DNA of 47,841 nt from Sedimenticola hydrogenitrophicus (GCF_025175675.1 NZ_JANIOA010000034.1:1-47841); one strand, 5' to 3'; positions 7,984-16,499 are shown, counted from the stretch's first letter. Numbers and translations are program-made. Notes: generated by a model not told the origin, from the letters alone.

Positions 7984-10100
7984 GAGTCTGTCGGGCTTGA
8001 CGGCAGCAGCAGGCTGAATTCCACCGCGGAGTGCGCATCCAGGGTACGTGCCTCGGCATGCCCGCCGTGAAACTCACTGATCAGCCGTACCAGATAGAGT
8101 CCCAGGCCCATGTGGGGTTCGCTGGCGCCGGTTTTACGTATGGAAACCATGGAGGCAAACAGCTCCCGCTCCATCCCCTCGGGGAGGGGCGGGCCGATGT
8201 TGCGGACGCTCAGCCGCACCAGGCGCCGCTCGGTTTTTTTCAATATCAGCCGGATGGCGCTGCCGGGTTGATGGAAATCGACCGCATTGCTGATCAATTT
8301 ATCCAGCGCCTGGCTGATCAGATCGGGGGCGCCGCGGATGATTACCGGTGCGTTGCAGCGGTCGAGTTCGAAAGTGACATCCGGAAAGGCGCTTCGATAC
8401 CCCTCCAGGGCCATCTCCAGCAGGGCGCCGAGATCGAACGGCGCCAGTTCCGTCTGCAGCAGCTGCTGTTCCAGCCGGGTCGCTTCACGCATGCGGTGCA
8501 GGATCAGCCCGAGCCGCTCGATCCCCTCCTGGGCGCGCAGCAGATAGCGTTCCCGGTCGCCCTCCGCCGGGTCGCTCTGGAGGTTTTCCAGGGAAGAGCG
8601 GACGATGGTCAGCGGGGTTCTGAACTCATGGGCAAGCCGCGAGGCCATCGCCTCCAGGTAACGGTTGTACTCCGCGAGCCGATTCAGCACACCCGAGAAG
8701 CTGCGGCTCAGATCACCGATTTCATCGGCCGATTGATCCGCTGACAGGGTGCCCTGAATCCTGCCGTCACTGGTAACCGCCGTTTCAATGCGCTGGTTGA
8801 GCCGGCGGATACGGGTGGTCAGCAGACTGGCAAAACCGAGAATGGCGAGCCCAACGAACAGAAACAGCAGCAGGGTGGTACCGGTGATCTGTTCCAGTGC
8901 CTGATTCTGCAGGCTCAGTATCCGGTTGGTGGTCTGTTCCACCAGCACGGCCCCGGCCACACCGGCGGATGACTGGATCGGCCAGGCGGCGGAGAGGATG
9001 ACCGCGCGCCCATCCGGCGTGTTCCTGCGTCGCGACTGTGGTTGGCCGGTCAGGGCGGCGTCGATCTCACGGCCCTGCAGGCGGGCGCTGCGGGTGAAGT
9101 CATCCTGGAAGTGCTCGCTGGGCTGATCCAGGATCAGGCGCATCAACGGCTGCAGCGGGGAGAAGCGCACCGGTTCATCGGCTTCGGTCACCGCCTCCGG
9201 GGGCTGCAGGCGCCCGCGCCGGGCCAACACCAGGCGCTGGTTGTTGACCACCCAGATACGGGCATTCTCGTGTTCCAGGCCGCCGATCAGGCGACCGATC
9301 TCCGGGTCCGGCCGCACCAGGCGGCCCAGTCGGGTGGGCTGGCCGTCGCCGGTGGAGCTGACCAGACGACGCGCCAGCGGTTGGGCCGGATCGTCCAGGT
9401 CCGCCACGGTGATGGCGATGCGCTCCCCCAGCAGGTAGCGGGGAATGCGCATTTCCAGGGTGTAGCCGCGCTCCGAGGTCTGCCACTCGCCCTGGATCCG
9501 GTCCTCGCGGCCGATCGGTTCGGCGCTGCTGCCGGCGGGGGCCGGCAGCCGGCGGGCGGTGACCCAGCCGGGGGCGGTCGAGGCCATACGGTAACGGCTG
9601 ACCCCGCCGTCCGCGGCGCCCAGGGTGATGTCGACATAATCGCCCTGGTCCAGCCGGACGCTGCCCGGTGGGTGGTGCAGCACCTGCTGGTCATTCACCC
9701 GGAGCAACAGATAGAGGTGACCGGCGTCCTCGCCCAGGATGCTTTCGAACAGCCACTCCCCCTCGGCCGGATAACGCTGCAGGTTGCCCAGATAGGGCAG
9801 CCAATCCTCGGTGTAGCCATCCAGCTGGATCGGCTGCTCCAGCCGGTTGACATACTGCAGGGGGGTGCCCGCGTCGGCAGTTTCGCCATCCCGGGTGGAG
9901 TTGATAATGGCGGGACTGTTGTGGAGGATGGCGGCTACCGCCTGGGCCGTGCCCAGCAGCATGGTCTCCTGGGTCTGACGCAGAAACCGTTCGGTCTCCT
10001 GGATATAGCGATACCCGGCCCAGGGAATGGCCAGCAGGGAGAGGGAGACCAGCAGCAGCTTGAAGCGGATGCTCTGGAAGAAACCGCGCCTGGGGGTCAT
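7980..10100 (-). CDS. pdsS: Sensor histidine kinase of the proteobacterial dedicated sortase system
   Basis: A 706-residue membrane kinase. An N-terminal transmembrane helix (about residues 14-32), a large periplasmic sensor region (about 35-390), a second helix (LLLFLFVGLAILGFASLL), HAMP, HisKA with RLAHEFRTPL (phospho-accepting H491) and HATPase (N box ISNAVDFH; G2 box MGLGLYLV). The sequence fits the kinase always found with class GN sortases in proteobacteria. It starts within the response regulator stop (ATGA). The last codons and stop lie in AGGAGTCTGTCGGGCTTGAC, identical at 19 of 20 bases to the terminus of the MITE at 11854-12017, so the C-terminus may have been created by a repeat end. 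Confidence 0.88.
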   Translation of the reverse strand: MTPRRGFFQSIRFKLLLVSLSLLAIPWAGYRYIQETERFLRQTQETMLLGTAQAVAAILHNSPAIINSTRDGETADAGTPLQYVNRLEQPIQLDGYTEDWLPYLGNLQRYPAEGEWLFESILGEDAGHLYLLLRVNDQQVLHHPPGSVRLDQGDYVDITLGAADGGVSRYRMASTAPGWVTARRLPAPAGSSAEPIGREDRIQGEWQTSERGYTLEMRIPRYLLGERIAITVADLDDPAQPLARRLVSSTGDGQPTRLGRLVRPDPEIGRLIGGLEHENARIWVVNNQRLVLARRGRLQPPEAVTEADEPVRFSPLQPLMRLILDQPSEHFQDDFTRSARLQGREIDAALTGQPQSRRRNTPDGRAVILSAAWPIQSSAGVAGAVLVEQTTNRILSLQNQALEQITGTTLLLFLFVGLAILGFASLLTTRIRRLNQRIETAVTSDGRIQGTLSADQSADEIGDLSRSFSGVLNRLAEYNRYLEAMASRLAHEFRTPLTIVRSSLENLQSDPAEGDRERYLLRAQEGIERLGLILHRMREATRLEQQLLQTELAPFDLGALLEMALEGYRSAFPDVTFELDRCNAPVIIRGAPDLISQALDKLISNAVDFHQPGSAIRLILKKTERRLVRLSVRNIGPPLPEGMERELFASMVSIRKTGASEPHMGLGLYLVRLISEFHGGHAEARTLDAHSAVEFSLLLPSSPTDS

Positions 10101-10807
10101 TCCGGAACGGGCGATGCGGTGCTGTTCCAGCGATAGCCGATGCCGTAGACGGTCTCGATGGCGTCGAAGTGGTGGTCACACTCCTCGAACTTGCGCCGGA
10201 TGCGTTTGATGTGGGTGCTGATGCTGGTGGCGTCCACCAGGATGTTGGCAGCATCCATCAGCTGATCCCGGCTGCGCACGTGGCCGGGGCGCTGGCTGAG
10301 CGCGTGCACGAACCAGAACTCGGTCAGGGTCAGGTCGATCGGGGTGCCCCGCCAGCTCACCTGCAGCCGGTCCAGATCCAGTCTCAGCTCGCCGCGCAAT
10401 AGCACCTTCTCCTCCCGGACCGGCTGCTGCAGCGCCTCCATGCGCCGGAACAGGGCCGAGATGCGCGCCGCCAGATGGGCCAGGCTGATCTCCTTGGTGA
10501 GGTAGTCGTCGGCGCCCAGGCGCAGGCCGGAGACAGTGTCCAGCTCACTGTCCCGGGCGGTGAGAAAGATGATCGGCAGGGTGGTGGAGCGGGCGCGCAG
10601 CTCACGACACAGGGTAAAGCCCCCCTCCATCTCGTCATTCAGGCCGATATCCAGGATCGCCAGGTCGGGCAGGCGCTGGCGGAAGGCGTCATTGGCCTCC
10701 TGGCGCGTGGCGTAACCCTTCACCTCGTAGCCGTGGCGGCGCAGCAGGTCGGCGTAGTTTTCCCGGATGGCGGGTTCGTCTTCAACAATGGCAATCAGTT
10801 TCTTCAT
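10097..10807 (-). CDS. pdsR: Response regulator of the proteobacterial dedicated sortase system
   Basis: A 236-residue OmpR/PhoB-type regulator. The receiver domain spans about residues 1-120 with acidic residues EDE near the N-terminus, phospho-acceptor D53 in LAILDIG, the Thr in FLTARD and Lys in LTKE. A winged-helix DNA-binding domain follows (about 135-225; SISTHIKRIRRKF recognition region, VYGIGYRW). It overlaps the kinase gene by four bases. With the kinase it presumably controls expression of the sortase, target and OmpA-like genes found 7-11 kb away on the plus strand. A near-palindromic target was not identified. Confidence 0.9.
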   Translation of the reverse strand: MKKLIAIVEDEPAIRENYADLLRRHGYEVKGYATRQEANDAFRQRLPDLAILDIGLNDEMEGGFTLCRELRARSTTLPIIFLTARDSELDTVSGLRLGADDYLTKEISLAHLAARISALFRRMEALQQPVREEKVLLRGELRLDLDRLQVSWRGTPIDLTLTEFWFVHALSQRPGHVRSRDQLMDAANILVDATSISTHIKRIRRKFEECDHHFDAIETVYGIGYRWNSTASPVPE

Positions 10808-10876
10808 GGTGTCCGGGGATGGCTTTTGCCGCTCACTCTACACCATATCCGGGCCGCTAATAAGTGGGTGCCTTCG

Positions 10877-11455
10877 CTACAGCTGTCGCTGCTCCCGCAG
10901 CGGAATCACCGGGGCCGGCTGACGATCCTGGTGGAAGCAGTGGTTGAGCAGGAAGTCGACGATCGCATCCGGCTGATTGAGATTCAGTACCGGGATGTGA
11001 CAGGGTGGGGTGGCGAGGCGGTCATCCGTGGCGATGGCGATGATATCGGGGTCGTCCGGGTAGAGCAGCCGTTTGCCGAGACTGGGACGGTGCAGCTCGA
11101 TCTTCGGAATATGCTCCTTTTTGAACCCCTCCACCAGGACCAAATCCAGGGTGGTGGGGTCCAGGGCCTTGAGCAGTTCGGCAAGGGTCGGCTCATCGGT
11201 TAGCCGTTCCGGCAGTTCGGTGATCAGGGCGATGCGGTTACGCGACGCCACTAGCATCTGTTCCGCCCCCGCCTTGCGCAGCCGGTAGCTGTCCTTCTCC
11301 CGGTGGTCGATTTCGAACCGGTGATGGGCGTGCTTGATGGCGCCGATGCGCAGCCCCTGGCGTTTCAACAGCGGCAGCAGTCGGGTCAGCAGGGTGGTTT
11401 TCCCGGTGCCACTGAAGGCGCTGAAACCTATGAGCGGGAGCGGGAATTCAATCAT
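10877..11455 (-). CDS. mobB: Molybdopterin-guanine dinucleotide biosynthesis protein MobB
   Basis: A 192-residue P-loop GTPase. Walker A is FSGTGKTTL (near residues 15-23); KHAHHRFEIDHREKDSYRLRKAG contains the family histidines and DxxGKDS-like region; LVLVEGFK is the Walker B-type segment. MobB assists MobA in attaching GMP to molybdopterin, giving the bis-MGD cofactor used by DMSO reductase-family enzymes such as the formate dehydrogenase in this window. AGGAGAG lies about nine bases before the start. It is separate from pdsR by 69 bases on the same strand. No mobA is seen here. Confidence 0.92.
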   Translation of the reverse strand: MIEFPLPLIGFSAFSGTGKTTLLTRLLPLLKRQGLRIGAIKHAHHRFEIDHREKDSYRLRKAGAEQMLVASRNRIALITELPERLTDEPTLAELLKALDPTTLDLVLVEGFKKEHIPKIELHRPSLGKRLLYPDDPDIIAIATDDRLATPPCHIPVLNLNQPDAIVDFLLNHCFHQDRQPAPVIPLREQRQL

Positions 11456-11690
11456 ACGTATTCTCTCCTGGCCGGTTTTCGCGGCGCCGTTCGATGGTTC
11501 GGCGGATGACCGCTTCTAACCATAAGAGCAATAACAGTGCCAATGGGTTTACCTGGGGTGGTTCGATTATTGCCTTGCATTCCCGCGGACCGATTGGAAG
11601 AAAATCCACAAAAGGGGCGGTTTGTCAGAGTGGATGGGCCTGTTTGGCCGGGGTGAGGAGGGGAAAGAGGGGGCTACGGCCCGCTACAAG

Positions 11691-11737
11691 GTCAATTTGT
11701 CTTGGTGCGCCAGCTGGCAATTGCGTCAAAATGTCCC
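11691..11737 (+). promoter_or_regulatory. Candidate enhancer sites upstream of the NtrC-type regulator
   Basis: GTCAATTTGTCTT (11691-11703) and GTCAAAATGTCCC (11725-11737) are two copies of a motif that also occurs upstream of the fdh operon (23899-23940) and the molybdate-type regulator (17813-17825). The pair is 34 bp apart. Relative to the candidate sigma-54 start at about 11845 they sit near -148 and -114, almost the same as at fdh. Binding by the NtrC-type regulator itself is inferred. Confidence 0.5.
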
Positions 11738-11819
11738 ATACTTCGTGAGCGCTACACGGATTTTTTGCAGTCGTTCAGGGTGAAACCTGACTGGCTCCCG
11801 GGATCGATATGGGCTGATC

Positions 11820-11833
11820 GGTCATCCGTATGC
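11820..11833 (+). promoter_or_regulatory. Weak candidate sigma-54 promoter for the NtrC-type regulator
   Basis: GG (11820-11821) and GC (11832-11833) are separated by exactly ten bases, and the -12 block is ATGCA, one change from TTGCA. The -24 block CGGTCATC is poor. The call rests mainly on its position downstream of the paired motif at 11691-11737. The predicted start (about 11845) would be nine bases before the MITE at 11854, putting that element in the mRNA leader. Confidence 0.35.
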
Positions 11834-11853
11834 AATAGAACGATGAGATGTCG

Positions 11854-12017
11854 AGGAGTCCGTCGGGCTTGACCGATCGTAGCGAGGGAAAGCCGGTTTG
11901 AGCCAGATTTTTCGATCTTTCGAGGCGAATAGTGGACCTATTTAACGAGAAAGATCGGGAAATATGGCCAAATCCGGCTTTTCCGCAGTAGATCAGCGTT
12001 AAGTCTGACGGACTCCT
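11854..12017. mobile_element. MITE-like element, family 3, copy A
   Basis: 164 bp bounded by inverted ends AGGAGTCCGTCGGGCTT and (complement) AGGAGTCCGTCAGACTTAA. It shares GATCGTAGCGAGGGAAAGCCGG, split here as ATCGTAGCGAGGG and AAAGCCGGTTTGAG, plus TCCGCAGTA..AGCGTTAAG with an inverted copy at 17527-17724. There is no transposase gene, so it would have to be moved in trans. It lies between the predicted promoter/enhancer and the coding region of the NtrC-type regulator. The rest of 11456-12090 shows no gene. Confidence 0.75.
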
Positions 12018-12090
12018 AGAGGACGCCCTGTTTTTTCTTATTCGATTATCAGAATCCAAAGGTAAGGTGGTGAAGGTGGGAGAGCATGTC

Positions 12091-13458
12091 ATGGATACCC
12101 TCGAGGTGGAATCAAGTACCCGCATGACCTCGGTATTGATTGTGGATGATGAGCCCGGGATACGCAGTTTCCTGCAGCGTGGCTTGCAGAAGTATTTTGG
12201 CCTGGTGGAGACCGCGGAGAGCGCCACCGCCGCCGAAATACTGCATGAGCGCTGTTATTTTGATCTGATCATTGCCGACATCCGCTTGCCGGGGCGTACC
12301 GGCGTCGAATGGGTGACCGAGTTGCGTGAGCAGGGGGCCGCAACCGGCGTGATCTTCATGACCGCCTACGCCGACCTGGAGACCGCCATCGCCGCGCTCC
12401 GCGCCGGCGCGGAGGATTTCATTATGAAGCCTTTTCGTATGGAGCAGATGATGGCCTCGGTGCAGCGCTACATGGATCGCCAGAAGATGCAGCGGGAGAA
12501 TTTTGTGCTGCGTCGCCAGGTGGATCACCTGTTTGACAAGTCGGGCATGGTGGGGGAGTGCGAACTGATCCGTAATCTCTGCCAGGTGATCAAGCGGGTG
12601 GCACCCATGCCGTCCACGGTACTGATCGAGGGCGAGTCCGGGACCGGCAAGGAACTGGCGGCCCGGGCCATCCACGAGTGGAGCGGCCGCCCCGGCAGTT
12701 TTGTGCCGGTGAATTGCGGGGCTATATCGGCGGAGTTGCTGGAGAGTGAGCTGTTCGGCCATATCAAGGGGGCCTTCACCGGGGCCCACCAGGCGCGCGA
12801 GGGGCTGTTCACTTACGCCAACGAGGGGACCCTGTTTCTGGATGAGATCGGCGAGATGCCGCTCTCCATGCAGGCGCATCTGTTGCGGGTGTTGGAAGAG
12901 CGCACGGTACGCCCGGTTGGTTCCAACAAGGAGGTGCCGGTGGCGGTGCGGATCATCGCGGCCACCAACCGCGATCTGAGTGAGCTGGTGCATAGCGGGG
13001 CGTTTCGTGAGGATCTCTTCTACCGGTTGAATGTGCTCTCGATCCGCATGCCGTCGCTACGGGAACGATTGGGAGATATTCCGGTGCTGACGGACCATTT
13101 CAGCCGCTCCCTGGCGGCTGAGCTGGGCGTCGAACCGCCGGTGTTTTCGCCCACCGACCTGGCCTGCCTGGGCAGCTACGACTGGCCGGGCAATGTGCGC
13201 GAGCTGAAAAATGTGATCGAGCGCTGCCTGCTGCTCAACAGTAGTCCGAGCCAGTGTCTGGGCAAATCACTGGCCGGCGGTGAAGCGGTCGCCGCGGCGG
13301 ACGCCGTCGGCGATCTGCAGCTGGAGAGCGTGGAGAAGCGGCATATCCTGCGGGTGCTGGAGAGCGAGGGGGGCAACAAATCCGCTGCTGCCCGGCTGCT
13401 GGGCATCTCCCGCAAGACCCTGGAGCGGAAAATCCAGGTCTGGGGGATGGTGGGGTAG
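12091..13458 (+). CDS. Sigma-54-dependent response regulator, NtrC family
   Basis: A 455-residue activator. The receiver domain (about residues 12-125) has D63 in LIIADIRLPG. The AAA+ domain has Walker A GESGTGKE (from residue 181), the sigma-54 contact loop GAFTGA (227-232) and Walker B LFLDEIGEM. A Fis-type helix-turn-helix ends the protein (NKSAAARLLGISRKTLERKI). The start at 12091 has GGGAGAG seven bases upstream; earlier GTG codons lack this. It is followed by a sensor kinase after a 198-bp gap holding a palindrome. Because the fdh operon and a molybdate-type regulator in this window have strong sigma-54 promoters, this protein is the obvious candidate activator, but that link is an inference. 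Confidence 0.93.
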   Translation: MDTLEVESSTRMTSVLIVDDEPGIRSFLQRGLQKYFGLVETAESATAAEILHERCYFDLIIADIRLPGRTGVEWVTELREQGAATGVIFMTAYADLETAIAALRAGAEDFIMKPFRMEQMMASVQRYMDRQKMQRENFVLRRQVDHLFDKSGMVGECELIRNLCQVIKRVAPMPSTVLIEGESGTGKELAARAIHEWSGRPGSFVPVNCGAISAELLESELFGHIKGAFTGAHQAREGLFTYANEGTLFLDEIGEMPLSMQAHLLRVLEERTVRPVGSNKEVPVAVRIIAATNRDLSELVHSGAFREDLFYRLNVLSIRMPSLRERLGDIPVLTDHFSRSLAAELGVEPPVFSPTDLACLGSYDWPGNVRELKNVIERCLLLNSSPSQCLGKSLAGGEAVAAADAVGDLQLESVEKRHILRVLESEGGNKSAAARLLGISRKTLERKIQVWGMVG

Positions 13459-13541
13459 AGCGCCTTTATTTTTCCCGAAATCAGGGATCAGATGGGAATG
13501 GCACTTAATTAGGTAGTCTATTCCCGTGAAAGTAAGTAGAT

Positions 13542-13620
13542 CGTCATCCCGGCGCAGGCCGGGATCCATATCCACCAATGGTGGTCGCTTCTCTGGATTC
13601 CGGCCTGCGCCGGAATGACG
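13542..13620. repeat. Palindromic repeat (CGTCATCCCGGCGCAGGCC type)
   Basis: CGTCATCCCGGCGCAGGCCG (from 13542) pairs with CGGCCTGCGCCGGAATGACG (ending 13620). The centre contains the perfect palindrome CCACCAATGGTGG (13572-13584). This is a widespread type of hairpin repeat. It separates the regulator from its partner kinase and may act as an mRNA-stabilising or attenuating structure within the operon. GGATCAGATGGGAA-like words flank it on both sides (about 13486-13499 and 13650-13663). Confidence 0.8.
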
Positions 13621-13656
13621 GGAGTTTTAAGCTTAACTAAGTAGCATTCGGATCAG

Positions 13657-15747
13657 ATGGGGAAACCGAATCTGTTTTTAAAAGTGATCGGGCGGATCCA
13701 GGGGACGCTGCGTTACAAGCTGCTGACCCTGGTGCTGTTCCCGATCGTGCTGATTATGCCGATTGCGCTGGCGCTGGCCATCTACTGGGGGGCCAGCACC
13801 ACCTACGCTCAGCTTTATCTCAAGGTGAACACGGACCTTTCGGTCTCCCATGATATTTTTCGCCGCATCCGCGAGGATTATCTGGCCCGGTTGGGACGCC
13901 TGACCGAATCCTACAGCTTTCGCACCGCCCTGGAGGCGCAACAGCTCGATGCGGTCCAGACCCAGCTGGCGGCACTGAAACGGTCGGCGGGATTTACCTA
14001 CCTGCGTCTGCTGGATCGTCAGGGCAACCTGTATGGGCGTCCGGCGGACGGCGCGGTGCCGGCAAAGTCGTCCCCGTCCCTGGTGGCGGCGCTGCGTGGC
14101 GAGCCCCGGGTGGCGGTGGAGATTTTCGACCAGGCCGAGCTGGAACGGATATCCCCTGCGCTGGCACGGCAGAACCGGCTGCCGCTGATCGACACCGACA
14201 AGGCCCGGCCCACGCGCAGAAACACCGAAGACCGGGCGATGATGATCCGCGCGCTACACCCGGTGGAGGATACGCAGGGCCGGCTGGTGGCGGTGGTGGA
14301 GGGGGCGGTCTCCCTGAACGGGAATTTCGCCTTTGTCGATACCATTCGTGACCTGGTGTATGGGCCCGGGAGCCTGCCGGAGGGGAGCATCGGCACGGTG
14401 ACCGTGTTTATCGATGATGTGCGCATCACTACCAATGTGCCGCTGCGTCCGGGAGAGCGGGCACTGGGTACCCGGGTCTCCAACGAGGTGCGTAGCCAGG
14501 TGCTGGACCGGGGTGAGGCGTGGATCGACAGCGCCTTCGTGGTCAACGACTGGTATCTCTCGGCCTATGAGCCGATCGAGGACGTGCACGGCCAACGGGT
14601 CGGCATGCTCTATGCCGGTTTTCTGGAGGAACCGTTCAGAACGGCGCTGTGGCGGGCGCTGGGAATGCTGGTGCTGCTGTTTCTGCTGCTGATGGGGATC
14701 TCCTCGCTGCTGGCGGTGGTGGGGGCCAAGTCGATATTCAAGCCGCTGGAGAAGATGAGCCAAGTGGTCCGGGCCACCCGCGCGGGGGGTGCGCGGCGGG
14801 TCGGTGCGCTCGCCTCGCGCGACGAGATCGGCGAGCTGGCGCGCGAGTTCGATGCGATGCTGGACCTGCTGGCGGAGCGCAGCCGGCAGATCCAGGCCTG
14901 GGCCGATCAGCTGGAACACAAGGTCGAAGAGCGAACCGCCGAACTGCAGAGCAAGAACCAGGACCTGCAACGCACCATCCGCGCCCTGCGGGAGACGCGC
15001 CAGCAGCTGGTGGTGGCGGAGAAGCTGGCGGCGCTGGGGGAGCTCACCGCCGGGGTGGCCCACGAGATCAACAACCCGGCCGCGGTGATGCTCGGCAATC
15101 TGGATCTGATCACAGCCGAGCTCGGACCGGCCATCAAACCGGTGGAGCAGGAGATCCGCCTGGTGATGGAGCAGATCTACCGGATCAAGGATATCGTCAA
15201 CAATCTGCTGCAGTATGCGCGGCCCGATGAGTATGCGGGTTACCTGACCCAGGTGGACGTCAACGGCGTGGTCGAGCACACCCTGGCACTGGTCAGGCAC
15301 CTGCGCAAGCAGCGGGAGTTCGTCATCAACCTGTCGTTGCAGGCGACAGGAAGCGTGGAGATCAACGAACAGGAGCTGCAGCAGGTCATTGTCAATCTGG
15401 TGGTGAATGCGGTCCATGCCCTTCCCGCCGGGGGCGGCGAGATCGAGATCAGCACCCGCGACTGGAAGGGGCAGGGGGTGGTCATCCGGGTCCGGGACAA
15501 CGGCATGGGGATGGATGACGAGGCGATCGGCCGGGTCTTCAATCCTTTTTTCAGCACCAAGCGCACGGGCGAGGGCAGCGGCCTCGGCCTCTCGGTCAGT
15601 TATGGCCTGATCCGGCGCTACGGCGGCAATATCACCGTCACATCGAAACCCGGGGAGGGCGCCTGCTTCTCCGTCTGGCTGTTGAGCGAGCCGGTCATGG
15701 CGACGGATGAAGAGACCATCGAGGAGCAGTTGCATGCCCTGCTCTAG
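13657..15747 (+). CDS. Sensor histidine kinase, partner of the NtrC-type regulator
   Basis: A 696-residue kinase. Transmembrane helix 1 (about residues 22-45), a periplasmic region of about 280 residues probably folded as a Cache-type sensor, transmembrane helix 2 (ALGMLVLLFLLLMGISSLLAVV), HAMP, a coiled coil (ELQSKNQDLQRTIRALRETRQQL), HisKA with AHEINNP (H469) and HATPase (NAVHALP; RDNGMGM; GSGLGLSVSYGLI). The HEINNP signature is typical of kinases paired with NtrC-family regulators, consistent with the preceding gene. The ligand is unknown. No clear ribosome site precedes 13657; an alternative start could lie a little downstream. Confidence 0.92.
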   Translation: MGKPNLFLKVIGRIQGTLRYKLLTLVLFPIVLIMPIALALAIYWGASTTYAQLYLKVNTDLSVSHDIFRRIREDYLARLGRLTESYSFRTALEAQQLDAVQTQLAALKRSAGFTYLRLLDRQGNLYGRPADGAVPAKSSPSLVAALRGEPRVAVEIFDQAELERISPALARQNRLPLIDTDKARPTRRNTEDRAMMIRALHPVEDTQGRLVAVVEGAVSLNGNFAFVDTIRDLVYGPGSLPEGSIGTVTVFIDDVRITTNVPLRPGERALGTRVSNEVRSQVLDRGEAWIDSAFVVNDWYLSAYEPIEDVHGQRVGMLYAGFLEEPFRTALWRALGMLVLLFLLLMGISSLLAVVGAKSIFKPLEKMSQVVRATRAGGARRVGALASRDEIGELAREFDAMLDLLAERSRQIQAWADQLEHKVEERTAELQSKNQDLQRTIRALRETRQQLVVAEKLAALGELTAGVAHEINNPAAVMLGNLDLITAELGPAIKPVEQEIRLVMEQIYRIKDIVNNLLQYARPDEYAGYLTQVDVNGVVEHTLALVRHLRKQREFVINLSLQATGSVEINEQELQQVIVNLVVNAVHALPAGGGEIEISTRDWKGQGVVIRVRDNGMGMDDEAIGRVFNPFFSTKRTGEGSGLGLSVSYGLIRRYGGNITVTSKPGEGACFSVWLLSEPVMATDEETIEEQLHALL

Positions 15748-15878
15748 GAGCCGGGCGAATCAATGCCGCGATAAGAGGCATCGCTTACCCCACCCTTCGA
15801 CCCCTCTCAAACAACGCTGAGCGGCTGCGGAAAGCCCGGAGAATCGGGCTCAAATTGGCGTTAAGCTATAGTTTTTAT

Positions 15879-16137
15879 GTAACTGCTCACGGGGTAAGGA
15901 TGTAGGGTGGATAAGCCGGTAGGCGCATCCGCCAATGCTCACGGGGTGATTGTCCTGCCTTGCCGGCCTCACGTGATGGCTTGTCTCCTCGAATCCGGCC
16001 CCATTTTCAGCGCCTGCCCAAACTCGCTTCGCTCAAACAAGGGCAGGCTTGAATCTGAGAATGGGGCCGGATTCGAGGTGCCATCAAGATCGGCCAACAA
16101 GGCAGGCCAATCACGTACAGACCGGGTGAGTAGTTAC
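15879..16137. mobile_element. Long-palindrome MITE-like element, family 2, copy 1, with a nested 41-bp unit
   Basis: Ends GTAACTGCTCAC (15879-15890) and GTGAGTAGTTAC (16126-16137) are inverted. The interior is itself palindromic: CGAATCCGGCCCCATT pairs with AATGGGGCCGGATTCG, and GCCTGCCC pairs with GGGCAGGC. A second copy is at 19018-19224. Near the left end, a GTAGGGTGGATAAGCC-type unit (15896-15936) is bracketed by the direct repeat GCTCACGGGGT (15885-15895, 15937-15947). Otherwise 15748-16250 has no gene. Confidence 0.75.
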
Positions 16138-16250
16138 GTTTTTATAGGATATTCGCCGTAATCCTCCCGTGGAGGGTAGGCGCGGGGTGGGGTGCCGGGA
16201 TATGATTCCGGCAGCGGATACCACGAAACCGATTGAACAAGGGTGGCGTA

Positions 16251-16499
16251 ATGGCAGATGAGCACGGTTTATTCATTGAGCAAGAGCTCGAGAAGCTGGA
16301 CAAGCAGCGTCGGGAGATACTGGATCAGCACACCCGGTTGCTGGAAAAGAATGCCTATCTGATCCAGTGGGGGCTGGTGGTCTCCGCCATGCTGGCCGAT
16401 GGCACTATCACGGTGGATGAGTGGAGTACCCGCTGTTTCCAGTACCTTGAAGGAGATCGTCTGGGCATCGCGTTGAAGGGGCTCAACGCTCCCGAATAA
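16251..16499 (+). CDS. Small hypothetical protein
   Basis: An 82-residue soluble protein. Residues 5-35 are charged and helical (IEQELEKLDKQRREILDQHTRLLEKN), a likely coiled coil, followed by a more hydrophobic stretch (YLIQWGLVVSAMLADGTITVDEW). The start at 16251 is preferred over a TTG at 16233, with GGGTGG upstream. It faces the convergent regulator gene across 23 bases. I do not recognise a family. Codon use looks like that of its neighbours, so I consider it real. Confidence 0.6.
   Translation: MADEHGLFIEQELEKLDKQRREILDQHTRLLEKNAYLIQWGLVVSAMLADGTITVDEWSTRCFQYLEGDRLGIALKGLNAPE

Noticed and set aside
14254-15735. A 493-codon minus-strand open frame opposite the sensor kinase
   Set aside because: Antisense shadow of a kinase with intact HisKA and HATPase motifs; no domain and no ribosome site.
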